Shown here in pieces: positions 27,001-37,610 of a DNA stretch of 64,000 bases. The notes beneath the pieces are model-generated. The model did no database searches, was not told the DNA's origin, and was given only the letters and a program-made list of their open reading frames with translations. Source of the stretch: Drosophila pseudoobscura (lineage: Eukaryota; Arthropoda; Insecta; Diptera; Drosophilidae). How positions within the stretch are numbered: position 1 is the stretch's first letter; the number at the start of each line of letters is the position of its first letter. Both the position numbers and the translations under genes were made by a program. Location of the stretch: positions 19,487,501-19,551,500 of the forward strand of contig NC_046680.1 in assembly GCF_009870125.1 (NCBI RefSeq). Direction: 5' to 3'.

Positions 27001-27968
27001 CCAATAGGGGGTTGGTCTTAGCCCTAAGCTACTCTAAGCTAAGATCAAAGCATTATCCTTAGATACTGATTCACTTAAACTCTTATCGAATCGAACCTCT
27101 TTGGTCTCTTAGTCAGGGCCTACCATTACACTTCATCTTTATATGTAAATAGAAAATCTTACCCCCAATCCCATGTAGCAGAAACCATATAGCGTGTGTA
27201 TCCACATGTCTCAATGCCGCCTTGCATACGAATTCATTCAACTCAAGAACACTGGCCCAACCGTAATGGCCGCGTGCGGATCGGAGCGGGCCCCGACTAT
27301 AAATAACTCTATGGAATAGGCATTCAAACATTAGCAATGAAATCATGTATAGCATAGCTGAGGAAAACAATAATAAATACATCCAACTAAATGGACCTCG
27401 TGTCCGTGTCCATTCGTTCCAATGGAAGATATAGTATCTGTTCGGTGAGCGGCGCAAGGTCGTTTATTTTTGTTTATAACTTTTTGGAACTGTGCGATCG
27501 ACTAAATAGAAACCGAAAATATCATTAAATATATTTATAATCGAAGCGTTCAGTACCAAAGATCTGAAATTCTTGTCAGCTCTGAACTTGACATTGAAAC
27601 AGCCGGGAGGGAGAACCCAGAGGGTGATCTCTCCTCCCGCTAAGAGATAAGATAAGCTCTGCTTTGAGCTCTTCGATCCGCAGATCCGCAGATGGCATCA
27701 TCTTTCCGTTTTCACTGCTTTTCGTGCTGTTCTTCCTCTGCCCGCACAACTGTACACTGTGGGGCACGTGACGTTGCAGCTCTGTGGTTTTCAGCTCTGC
27801 CTCCGATAAGGAGGAGCTGTCAGCTGAGCCCCGACCCCAGCCCGGAGTTCGGAGAACGAAGACGAAGACCCATACATACTTACATAATTCTCGCTTCATG
27901 TGCGTGCCTGTTAGTGCGTGTTTGTGCGTGATTGAGACGAGAATTGTTTTGAAAATATTTACAATGCA

Positions 27969-27974
27969 TTTATT
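27969..27974 (-). terminator. Poly(A) signal of the cysteine-rich secreted protein gene
   Basis: AATAAA on the minus strand, about 165 bases past the stop codon at 28,138. Position and strand fit the 3' end of that gene. Confidence 0.5.
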
Positions 27975-28060
27975 GGAAGCAGTCAAATATTTCACTCTTG
28001 TCGGGGTGATGGATCGTACAATATAATTAATATATAGTTAAATAAATACATTTTATATGT

Positions 28061-28124
28061 AAGTGTGTGTGTTGGTGTGTAGAAGTGTATGTGTGTGTTT
28101 GTGGTTGTGGTTGTGTGTGTGTGT
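28061..28124. repeat. GT-rich simple repeat
   Basis: Imperfect (GT)n/(TG)n tract just downstream of the stop codon of the 28.1-28.8 kb gene, probably in its 3' UTR. Confidence 0.8.
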
Positions 28125-28137
28125 AAGAGGATTATAA

Positions 28138-28849
28138 CTAAATCAAAACACAGCAGACTTGTCCATTGACGCAATCGGTACCAGGTCTCAAGAGCCTCTG
28201 GTGGCATCGATCCATGCACATTCCCAGGTGTTCCGCACAGGGCGCTGGTCGGACCGGCACTGCAACGGGCAACGGGATGGTTTGAGGATGGTTGAGGGTG
28301 GTTGTAGTACAGAATGAGTGGATTAGTGGCGAGGTATGGACACAGCAAGTAATACCAATTACGGATCGAATTTGTGGTAGAATCGGGTATCTTTATTTGT
28401 TTAAATTTGGACTAGACTCGGGTTTGGGTCGAACTGATGGCGGGGCGTTTTTATGGGTGCGGGAGGGGAGTTAAGCAGGTGCATCACAGCGGGGTGGTTG
28501 GGCATTTTGTACTCACGTTCGTAGCAGCATTCCACACCATGGTGGACGCTGGTGGGGCACAGTCCCTTGTTGTTGGTTGGCTCCGTACAGTCGCTGGTCT
28601 TCACGCACAGTCCTCCAACCAGCACGCACTGGCGGTCATTCGGATACACCCGTACTCCCTGAAGCACTAGAGGAGTAGGAGAATTAGCTCTGAATATTTG
28701 GACAGAGGGTGTTCCCGGGTCTCACACTTACTGTACACATCTTGATCGTTCACTTCGTTTGTCTCGATGTCCGCCCGTACGGAGCGGAGCATCGTCGCCA
28801 TCACTAGAGCCACCATCAGGCAGCTAAACAAGCTCTTTCTTATCGACAT
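28138..28849 (-). CDS. Small secreted protein with two six-cysteine modules
   Basis: The three exons are 28,849-28,732, 28,666-28,517 and 28,259-28,138. All borders are consensus (donors GTAAGT and GTGAGT; acceptors CTCTAG and TTGCAG) and the phases agree, giving 129 residues. Residues 1-26 are a signal peptide (hydrophobic SCLMVALVMATML) ending at a VRA cleavage site. The mature part has twelve cysteines: C53, C60, C66, C76 and C86-C87, then C97, C104, C108, C119 and C125-C126. These form two tandem modules, each closing with a CC pair, and the chain ends VCCVLI. I do not know the function. The first module resembles small arthropod secreted proteins sometimes annotated as scoloptoxin-19-like, but that is a fold-level resemblance from memory and not evidence of a toxin. 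It is likely extracellular. A minus-strand AATAAA lies at 27,969, and a GA-repeat region lies upstream. Confidence 0.85.
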
Positions 28850-29032
28850 GATATGTTTTTTTCGATTCTATTCTGTTCTGCTCAATTCTGTGGGTAACAC
28901 TCTGCGGATCGAATTGGAACGTATCGGTATCGCGGTTAATCTATCTCTACTTCCACTCGTTGGCACTGCTCACGTCGCACTAATCGAAGCTACTTACGCT
29001 GCAGAGTCTTTTCAATGAAAAGCACTTGCTCT

Positions 29033-29049
29033 GAGAGAGAGAGAGAGAG
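29033..29049. repeat. (GA)n tract upstream of the secreted protein gene
   Basis: A run of GA about 185 bp upstream of the start codon at 28,849, a possible GAGA-factor promoter element for the divergent region. Confidence 0.6.
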
Positions 29050-29206
29050 TGAAAAGCACATACAGTGAGAGAGAAAGAGGGCGAGCGACTCCGAAGCTTT
29101 TTGCACAATCATCAGACGCGACGCACGATCACCATAGCAGCAGCACTAGGAGCACCAGCAGCAGAGGAGTGACAGCAATACAGAGCACAGAGCTTGAGAG
29201 ACTCCG

Positions 29207-29398
29207 ATGGGCTCCAACCGCTCCATTTGGGTGGTCGTCGCTCTCCAGCTATCCAGATACGTCTTAATGAATGGGACTCCAGATTCTAGCTTCCAGATCC
29301 CGCAAAGAATCGTTCAACTCGATCGGCAGCAGGCTGCAATCAAAGCCGATCAGCGGGAACAACATCAGCTGAACCGCATCGAACGGGGCGGAACATGA
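29207..29398 (+). CDS. Possible small ORF, 63 codons, divergent to the secreted protein gene
   Basis: The frame starts with an ATG and ends in TGA. Its N-terminus has a short hydrophobic stretch (IWVVVALQL) and its C-terminus is polar and Gln/Arg-rich. Codon use is Drosophila-like. It lies head-to-head with the 28.8-kb gene across a GA-rich spacer. I recognise no family, see no clear core promoter or poly(A) signal, and 63-codon frames occur by chance here, so this is only a candidate. Confidence 0.2.
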   Translation: MGSNRSIWVVVALQLSRYVLMNGTPDSSFQIPQRIVQLDRQQAAIKADQREQHQLNRIERGGT

Positions 29399-30022
29399 TT
29401 TTACTGCAATTTAATCTGGTTTGGCATACTCTCGTCCCTCTCTTCCATACCTCCCGCATATGGGGCGCCTATCTGCTTTGTTTGTATAACATTTTCGAAA
29501 ACAATTTTGAGGGAGAGATACACTTTGTATGCAAAATATGTAAACAAACAAAAACGAAATATTACGCATACGCCGAATGTGTGTCTGTGTGTGTTATGCC
29601 CCAGAAAAATTTTGTGAAACCAGATGTTACCTTCATACGATCTAAACAATCACCGAAAGATCGACAGCACTCGACGGGAATATCTATGAATGAACGAAGT
29701 AGTACCACCCGATCTAGAATGAAATGAGAGGTGCACGGCGAAATCCTAGAGAAGCCAGAAGAAAGAACATGCCTCAATGCCAAACGATAAGCCAGGTGTA
29801 AGTACGACGAAGGCTAAAGGAGTTCATGTTTTCACAGAGAGGAAACCACCTTTAGTGATTAAACAACCATTCCCTTCCCCTCCTTTACTTTATGGGACTA
29901 CGAACAATCTATTTACATATCTGCTTATTCAGAATACCTGGAACATCATTTACTACAACAAGTGTTCATCGCGTGATGATAAAGATTCTCGAATGTTCCA
30001 AATAATATTTGTTTTTTTTTTT

Positions 30023-30298
30023 TTAATTTTCTAGAAGCTTATCAGCTGGTTTGGCTGCCCAGATCGACGTTGAATCCCGCAGCTCTGATGATGGTATTCG
30101 GAAGAGGCCTCCAGATCCTAATCTAATGCCTGATGGAGGAGCCCTTAACTTGCCCCGCTCATTTGTGGACCGCTGCTAGTGGAGCGCATTGGATGCATCG
30201 CCTTTGCGTGGTTTTGAGCTGTTCTGAATCTCTACCTCCTGGCCTAGCGATGCAGCAGTTTCGGACATCAGCGATGACGTCTGGCTAATTTTGGTCAT
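30023..30298 (-). pseudogene. Decayed coding fragment, family not recognised
   Basis: From an ATG at 30,298 the minus strand reads 40 sense codons, then an in-frame TAG at 30,176-30,178, then a further 50 sense codons in the same frame to TAA at 30,023. The two halves are alike in composition (polar, Ser/Arg-rich, for example PPSGIRLGSGGLFRIP), which suggests one ancestral reading frame broken by a single nonsense change. The stop is followed at once by about 12 A bases (T run at 30,012-30,022 on plus), as in a retrocopy. I cannot name the parent gene. It lies among other gene fragments. Confidence 0.4.
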
Positions 30299-30537
30299 TA
30301 GACTGTAGCGTTTACTTTAATCGGAAGTGATATTTCATGATTTTTTATTGGTATTACATACTAGCTAGCTAGGACCCTCAGCACTGGACATAGACTTTTA
30401 TCCAATAGATTAATCACTTTTCTAGAAGATTGACTAATTTTAAGTAGTGCCATTTATTGGATTGTTTATATGCATAATTAATTGTAATTTTCTGAAGCGG
30501 ATGGACCACAACACCAGCAGCAGTAAAATTTTACTAC

Positions 30538-30832
30538 ATGGCAACTACATGTAGATGTAATGATCAGCAGAGACACCTGACGGTCAAGTTGGTGCTTAAG
30601 CTGAAAACTGTGGGAGTGATGGAAAGCGTGAAAATTTTCAAACTAGCGCGCGAGAATGATAGCTACTGGGAGAAGCTCTATGGAAATGTCGAGCATGCTG
30701 CTGCAGAGCATCATCCGGACGAGCGCCAATGCAGACGAGGAGTCCTTGGACGTGCCACACATAAGGTCAAGGGCGTCACTGCTCATACAAGCCGTCCATA
30801 TAGGATCTTTCTGGAAATCTATCCGGTTTGAT
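30538..30832 (+). pseudogene. Possible frameshifted coding fragment, family not recognised
   Basis: The first part reads well in one frame (for example VKIFKLARENDSYWEKLYGN). From about 30,690 a second frame reads better (MLLQSIIRTSANADEESLDV onward), as expected of a coding remnant with an indel. It abuts the carrier 3' fragment that begins at 30,833. Neither half is recognised, and the reading is by eye only. Confidence 0.25.
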
Positions 30833-31105
30833 CTATCTGCGGATCGCCCTCCACTCTCGTGCTAATCTTCTTTGACGAACTGATCGCCCTGCGCGAGAAG
30901 TATGACCTGCACTACTGACTCAATCAGTAGGGTTATCCTGATTGTCTACTTTAAGTACAAATTTGTTCAATTGTTTGCGATTTTTTGTTTGGCGTTCAGT
31001 AAGCTAAACCTGTACCTTTAGTTATTGTGCACTACTTTAAACCGGTTCATTTGTTATATTCGAATTGTTTTATCATTTTTCGTACAACGCATCGGCTCTA
31101 CCTGA
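30833..31105 (+). pseudogene. 3' fragment of a mitochondrial carrier (SLC25A34/35-like) gene
   Basis: This stretch matches the last 30 or so codons and the 3' UTR of the intact carrier at 40,143-41,254 (41,165-41,510) almost base for base. It retains the end of the coding region (DELIALREKYDLHY and the TGA) and the following UTR. Differences show decay: a 5-base deletion just after the GGATCGCC word shifts the frame, an internal UTR block of about 75 bases is missing, and the stretch holding the parental AATAAA (41,457) is deleted. No upstream part of the carrier gene is present, so this is a dead partial duplicate lying 10 kb from its parent. Confidence 0.85.
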
Positions 31106-31503
31106 ACGGTGGTGGCGGTGCCGGAGGCAAGCGTGGCAACCGCATCGATGCGAGTTCTTGGAATAGTCATCTTTCATTTAGATTAGTCATTAGTTCTGTG
31201 TTACTTCATTTTTTGTTGTTTTACTATATTTGATTGCTTAGTCATCTAGGTTCAGTTGAACTGGCATATCTTATGGAAAATACATTTGCATATGTGGATA
31301 TTTTTCGTTGTCAGTCTTCTGCAGGCTCTTACATCTAATACTTGTTCTATCCTTAGGTACACTAGTCTATGCCACAACAATATACACGTCTCCCGCTGCA
31401 CCACACTCGTCTGGGGCCACAGTAAATATCACAGAGGCGGAGTAAGGGTTAGCTCCAAGTTCTCACAGTACAGTCCACAGTCGCTCGGAGTCGGTCTTAT
31501 CTT

Positions 31504-34500
31504 TTAATTCCCCGATTTCTGCAACTCATGGACTGTGTAAATATTGCACGTGACTGGTGGAGGTTGAGAGGTGGGTGCGGGATTGCCTCCTGGGTCGCTG
31601 GCCTTGTTGAAGGGTATCACAAAGACACTGGTCTTGGCCGCATGCTGCATCTTGATAACCGTGTCGTAGCTGGGTGGGGCAAACTCGCTGTACGACGGTG
31701 AGGGAGTGGGTGGCGCTCTTACGCCCTCGCTTTGAGCTCCAGCTCCAGAATGGTGGCGCCTCATGTCGCGACACCTGCGATCCGAGCAGGCCATCAGCAT
31801 GAAGAAGGCCGCGAGAGCCAGAAAGGTTGCCACGTACCACACGATCGTAATCACATCCATGGCCGTCTGGGACAATTCGTTTGATGGCTCTACGACAGCT
31901 GTAAGGAAAGCGAGAAAGAGGTTCAAAATTAGAATTTAACAATATAAATGATCTATGTATATCTAATGTTTTATCGAACCGTCAATGACGTTTTACGGGC
32001 TTAATTACAGACCAGACAGGGCTATACCCAAAAGTAAACTATTTATCTCACATTTGGTTATCATACTGTCTGAGCAGCTATCGAATATGGTTTTTGCGTC
32101 ATAAACCGACGAAATTACTCGCCATTGAACCACTTTAATGGGTGCTCTATACGGGTTATACGAACACCGTAATTAGGCGGAAATTCGACCGATGATTATA
32201 CGTTCCAAGGGCTCCATGTTGGCATCGAGATACTCTGTTGTGAAACTGTGTGTCGGCGTTAATCTATTAACTCGCGATATAGTGAACAACCAAGAAGCTT
32301 TCTCGAATTTTCCTGAGGAATGAATTGGATCGGTAAATTTTTCGAAATACTCACTGTTCTTGTAGACAATTATGCGAGTGCTGTTGGCAAACGGATCCAC
32401 ATCTGTTGTGCTGTTCGCAGTTGTCAGGTTGTATGGCGGCTGGTGCTGGGGCTGGGGGGACTCGTTGAGAACGTTCTCCAGGGCGATCAGATACGACTGG
32501 CCGTGCGCTGTGGTCGAGCAGCCGATGATAACTGAAACGGAACCCAAACGAATCGAAATGTTAGCAAAATTGTATCGGAAATCAAGAAATGAGCTCACAG
32601 GTAGCGATCATAGATAAGCTATCTTTTCTATTCCCGCCTACGCAGAAATAGAGTTGCTTCCTTCAGACAACCCTCCATCATCTTCTTTGTCATCCGCGAC
32701 TGATAAGCACTCCTCTGGTCTAAATATAAACCTATACAGCAGGGCGTTACCCCGTAAATGGATCGTTTATAAAGCAGGCCCAATTACCGGCTACGTTTAC
32801 GGTCTTAGCCACTTGACGATAAGATTGAGCCCCAGTGCCGACCCATTGTCTGGGCTTTCTCTATCTCCCCATCTATATAATATATCTCCGTCTCTAACTG
32901 TAGTTCCAGCGCCTAGTGGGGTAGGTGCTTAGACACTCTAATAGTTTTTTGCAAAATATTTTGATTCACAAACGCAGGAAAAACACAAACACCATAAACC
33001 ATAAAACAAGTTAAGCCCCCAATCCCCATAAAAAGTTGCGTTCCCTATCAAAGGCTCGACAACTTTTTGCACACTTCGCCAGCGCATGGGGAGCGGAGCG
33101 GAGCCATTGCAGCACACGGCACACCATCATCATTAAGTCCCAATAAATTGATATCTTTCTCTCTGATTTGGTTCTCCTATCAATTTCACAACGAATCTGA
33201 TGTAATTCCGAGCATACATACAAATTTGTTGACCTAGGCTGAGATATGGAGATCACAGCCACGTGCAGATGAGAATTCTCGTTATATACCTTAAATATAC
33301 GTATTTATTCTCACCGGGGGTTACGCAACTGATTAGTGGGTTGGCGGATACATTGTTCCCCGTTGCCACGTGCTGTACCAGTCGCCAAATTGAGTGAAAG
33401 GCTATCATTTACAGACTACAATGACAAGGTTATTAGAAACTACCAGCTATATTTATGATGATATTCTCCATAGCTATAATGTATGGTAATTTATCTGAAG
33501 ATTTACCCAACTGTTTACCACAGAGAGGCGGCTGTAGTTCCACTCAACCCTGATCCAGTTCCAACCTCTAACTAGATCTTGAGCTTTTCGCGTCATGGAT
33601 CTATATACATACATATATGTATGTATATTCGCGGGCAACCACAACGCACTGCAGATGCCTTACAGATCGTCAGTTGAAGCTTGTCATCTGGAATTGTGTG
33701 GGTTGTGTTTGCTTATTTTTAGAGAGTATACTGATAAGGCGACTGCTAAACATACACATTCCCACGTATGCCATAGAAAAAACCACTTTCTTGGTTGTAG
33801 AAAAACAAAAAGTAGCAAAAGCAAAAACAAATAATGAGTATTGGCAATTTAATTCTAATTAGCTTCTAATGATGGAAAACGTGATGGAGTCAACGTCAGC
33901 TCTTTGAGTGTTGCGGCACCTGGCACCTGTGCAAACTTCACAGGTGACGGCGTACGAGTGCTTTTATTGTTTCAGATCAGAGTTGATATCACACCAATCG
34001 TACTCCAATCACTCTTGATCCCAAGCCGAATTTTCGGTGTACAGACTCTTTGGGATAAACAACAGTTCCCTGAACGGCATGATAACGTCATTGATGCATT
34101 AGCATTTTGGGACTTGAATTAAACCGGTTTCTATCATTAATTTGCGGGAAATTGCAACTAAAATGTCATCCAAGTAGAGAGACTTTGACTTTGACTTTGT
34201 TTCGTTTAAATGATATATATGATCTGATCACATGTCACTGACTGGGAGATCTTATCTGCCGGGATAAGCGCCTAACGGGCCCCGTAAAGACATCGTTAAC
34301 TGGTTTATGATGTCTGTATAGACATCCACGATGACGCTGGCAGTTGCTCAAACAGTCGTATACGGCTAATATAACTATTCAGAATCGCTTTAAGCAGAGT
34401 ATATACATGTGGCTCTAGTTAGAGTGGATACCAGTACCTAAATGTCAAAAAAATAAATGTCATGACGGAATTGGAGTCATATTTCACATAGATAAGACTA

Positions 34501-34872
34501 GACGTATTTCCTAACTATCAATCGATTTTCATCACAATTGAACTGGATATAAAAGAGAATTCTGCTTGCATGCTCATTAAATCCAATTTAAGCCTACCTC
34601 TCCAGCAAACCTCATTAATGGTTCAATTGAGTGATGTATATTCAAAGTATACATATAATTACTTCCAATCAAAGGGAGGACACATGGAAGTTCATGATCC
34701 CATAATTAGCATGTGGCTTGTCGTGTTTGCATGTTGTGTATTGTTTGCATATCTCACTCAAGGAAGGCCTGCCAGAGCAGAGGGCCTGACAGACGATCAG
34801 ACACACCGTCTGAGCCTCACCTATCATAATTAGCAGCATTGTCTGGGCATCTGCTGGTCGGTGATATTCCAT
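31504..34872 (-). CDS. Single-pass membrane protein with cytoplasmic PPxY motif
   Basis: The exons are 34,872-34,821, 32,531-32,355 and 31,898-31,504, joined across a 2.3-kb and a 456-bp intron. Every junction is phase 1 with consensus borders, giving 207 residues. The start ATG has context GCCATGG. Joining exon 1 to exon 2 completes a hydrophobic signal sequence (MLLIMIVIIGCSTTAHG), which is the reason for choosing this first exon. The ectodomain (about 29-90) is short and carries N-glycosylation sequons (NES, NLT, NST twice). A membrane helix (about 91-113, TIVWYVATFLALAAFFMLMA) is followed by a basic Cys-containing stop-transfer stretch and a Pro-rich tail with PPSY at 151-154. PPxY motifs typically recruit Nedd4-type WW-domain ubiquitin ligases, so a trafficking or adaptor role is plausible. 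I do not recognise the gene. An alternative tiny first exon at 32,611-32,599 is also phase-compatible but gives a weaker signal peptide. Confidence 0.75.
32698..34496. promoter_or_regulatory. Cluster of GATA motifs in intron 1 of the PPxY gene
   Basis: GATAAG or CTTATC words occur at about 32,702, 32,818, 33,733, 34,251, 34,263 and 34,491. The pair at 34,251-34,268 forms an inverted arrangement. GATA factors (Serpent, Pannier, GATAe) use such sites in fly gut, blood and fat body enhancers. The clustering is seen in the sequence; enhancer activity is inference. Confidence 0.3.
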
Positions 34873-34999
34873 GGCAATGATGTTCAGGTACACACTCGTA
34901 TATATGTATGTACGTATATTTCTGAATGGACGCTGCGCTGTTTATTTTCGATTCACACACTTGTTGAGTTTTATTTAATTAAATTGCGTTGAGTTGCAA

Positions 35000-35290
35000 A
35001 CAATATATTTCCATAAATCGTTCACTTCACTGAGAATGCACCGGCGTAGAATGGGGACTGGAGACTGAACGCGTGCGCGGGCTCACTCTCTGGGTTCCGG
35101 TTGCCCGTCGAATCGATCTTTCAGGTTCAAGTTTGTATCGCAGACTGAGCGAGTGCTCGCTTTGCCCACAACTTTTAGCTGGAGCTGGAGCCGCTACTCT
35201 GGGTCTTTGTCTGGCCCCCCTGGCGCATGAATCACGCGCTCTCGACGGCCCGGTAGTCTTCTCGCTCTCGGCTCGGCGCTAAAGTAATTT
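35000..35290 (-). promoter_or_regulatory. Candidate promoter and leader of the 31.5-34.9 kb PPxY gene
   Basis: A GC-rich patch lies 130-420 bp upstream of the start codon at 34,872. On the minus strand it holds initiator-like TCAGTC/TCAGTG hexamers at 35,143-35,148, 35,063-35,068 and 35,028-35,033. The A-rich sequence just downstream (34,900-35,020) looks like a typical Drosophila 5' UTR. I see no TATA box at the right spacing. The exact start site is not decided. Confidence 0.35.
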
Positions 35291-37610
35291 CTACAATCTG
35301 TGCCTCCACATAAGAGTAGTTAGCGCATCGTGTCTAATTTCCGCCCAGTTGGTTAAAGCCAGGATATTGTCAATAAATATGTCTGAACTATAGATACTCT
35401 TATTTCGATGATTTTTCTATGATATCGTGGTCTGATTTTGATTTACTTTAACTGCTTTATGTAACACTGTGTAAAATTGTGAAAAGTTTGGTGGAGCTCT
35501 CCTTTAAAAATAAAGAAGATCTTTAGTTTATATCTATCCAATCTTCCTACTTATACCTAGTTGGGATTTATATCTTATATGTTCACAAATATTAACAAAT
35601 CATAGTACTCTCTGCAAGGGTATATGGAGTAATTGTCGACACCACAAACTGGTGACAGGCTGGACCTGGTTCTGTTGGGAAAACGAAGTGCTTTTGTTAC
35701 GCTTCTCCCGCCTCTTAGTGTCTTCAGCATTTATATAGATATAAATAACTGTTTTATTATATGTATACAACCCGACTCTCCCGTCTTTGTAGTTGGTTAT
35801 AAAAATAACTCTTAAAAGGAAGCTCCTCTGCAAAGTGTCTCAAAGAATCCACACATTATTTCTTGTTTGTTTCTGGGCGTGATCGTTAAACAAAAGCGCT
35901 AATTCCCAGTCGAATTTCGCGATTTCACATCTCCAAATCATCAGAAAGATCGTAGGTTCTAGGTTTAAGAGAGGTGGTTGACTCTGGCTGATGAATGGGA
36001 CTTATCAGACCATAGTTGGTGGACGCTCGTTAAGGCCAATTGCTGATTGTGTCCAAAACTTTGATTGGGATCCGCTAGTAACCCTGAACTTGATAGATCG
36101 TCGTCTCCCATTGTACGTGTGTGTGTTAAAATTGGCACTAGAGCGTTATATACAGATAGGAATGGCTTTATGGATCGGTGTAGACCAGCTACCGGTTACC
36201 AGTTGAGTTGCCTAGGGAGCAGCACAGTCGCTAATTGATTCGCTCACTTCGGCTCCTCCAAGGCGACAATTGGACAATTGCCGGCGGCATTGACATTGAA
36301 CGAGGGCACAGATTGTCCATTAGGTGGTGATTGTGTGGCCATAACCAGTTTCGCTTGGTCAATTGCGGGGAGTCAACGAACAAGCGACCCCAACACGTGC
36401 CTCATCTGATCTCTGCCATGATGAAAAACTCCCTCGAAATAAGGCAAGGGGAGCCACATATCTATGGGGAGATTAGACCATCAATCGATGACGCAGTCGC
36501 TGCGGCAACAACTTTCCTCCAATAATCGTGACCGACTCTCGATTTTGTGGATGTTCATAGTTGCTTGCCAACGGCAACAGCCGCCAGGCAGAGCGACTGG
36601 TTTTTGGATAAGGCACGTGCTGATTCACGATGTGTGTCACCATGTGATGAAACCCCCATGGAGGGTGAGGTAGATCCCGGGCGTGCTTTCGCACCCATTT
36701 TGGCTTGGTTGAGATTTAGTTGGTTTATTTATCGGTAATACGGATTCGAGTGAGTTTCTGTGCTCGATTCTCTTGTGTACACATATGAGTATTGGCTTAG
36801 GAGCTACTGACCACGAACTCTCTTCTGCTGCATATTTTGAGTACACGTACATATACTTCTGTGAGTCGATGTGTGCTGGGCGCGGCACTTATAGGGGAAA
36901 CTCTGATTAACAATTGACAATTGTGTCGCCGGCACAGTACACAGACACATAACAAAGACCTCTACAAAAGCGCGTAGCATTCATACATATATATATCATC
37001 TATGCAATACAGAAACAGGTACAACTATTTGGAATGCAATGCCGACGCCACCATCTTCTCGCAGAGCCCATCCCGCCGACAGGATGCGTGCTGCTGATGG
37101 CTGGCGTTTACAAGATTTACACCAACTAATGCAAAGACGAGTACATGTTGGTTTTGCTTAATAATAATGGTTTCTTAGGTAAATAATTGATATAATTTCG
37201 TTTAACATCGTAATTTCTGTGAGATTTCATCAGTGAGTTTGGGGTTCTCAACGTGCAGGCTAATACATTGAGACATTGATCGATTGGCTTCACTAAAAGG
37301 CAGCTTTAACGGTTTCAAAATAGAACAAAAAACATAAAACTTAAATATGTACAATAGTAAGTATTCTCAATGAAGTATTCTCGGGGGAGTTATGTCGATT
37401 GATATTCATTACCGCTAAACTGCTGCGCAAACGCTAACGCTAATCAGAAAACGTAAAATCAGTCCTAACATATTTACATGGAATACACATTTGTTCATAA
37501 GGAGAGACATTTACCTAATTGGACTATTACGAGTACAACAAGTGCGTGATTCCAAAGTTGCTGCTGATCTGGCACAAAACGGAGCAATCGGAACAACGTG
37601 CCACGGTGCT
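35291..37610. other. Intergenic region between the two PPxY genes
   Basis: No gene seen. It has several GATA words (for example CTTATC at 36,001) and short ORFs without family features. It is probably upstream regulatory sequence of the left gene and 3' flank of the right one. Confidence 0.5.

Larger units (their letters stand above)
1..27968. other. Gene-poor region, intergenic or a very large intron
   Basis: I find no convincing gene in this 28-kb stretch. It is rich in purine/pyrimidine tracts, CA/GT and GA/CT microsatellites, CAG/CAA-like clusters and short AT-rich spacers. Many open frames of 60-150 codons occur on both strands. They mostly follow low-complexity sequence, have no recognisable domain, and their number is about what chance predicts. 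A few ORFs carry splice-like borders (7,184-7,345 minus; 21,667-21,755 plus) but are unsupported. Such a stretch fits either a large regulatory intergenic region or an intron of a gene whose exons lie left of the window. Confidence 0.6.

Noticed and set aside
27113-27457. Minus-strand 114-codon ORF with a hydrophobic stretch, ending near a GTAAGA
   Set aside because: There is no ATG at the start of the open frame, no partner exon and no family. Similar ORFs are expected by chance here.
32599-32611. Alternative 13-base first exon for the PPxY gene, with TATATTTA (32,721) and TCAGTC (32,698) upstream
   Set aside because: It is phase-compatible but gives only four residues and a poorer signal peptide than the exon at 34,872. 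Kept as a possible alternative start, not as the main model.
34570-34833. Plus-strand 87-codon ORF with a hydrophobic segment (SMWLVVFACCVLFAYL), a TATAAAAG at 34,549 and an initiator-like TCATT
   Set aside because: It is antisense to the well-supported first exon of the minus-strand PPxY gene (34,872-34,821), which joins in frame to the next exon. Its tail is the complement of that exon.
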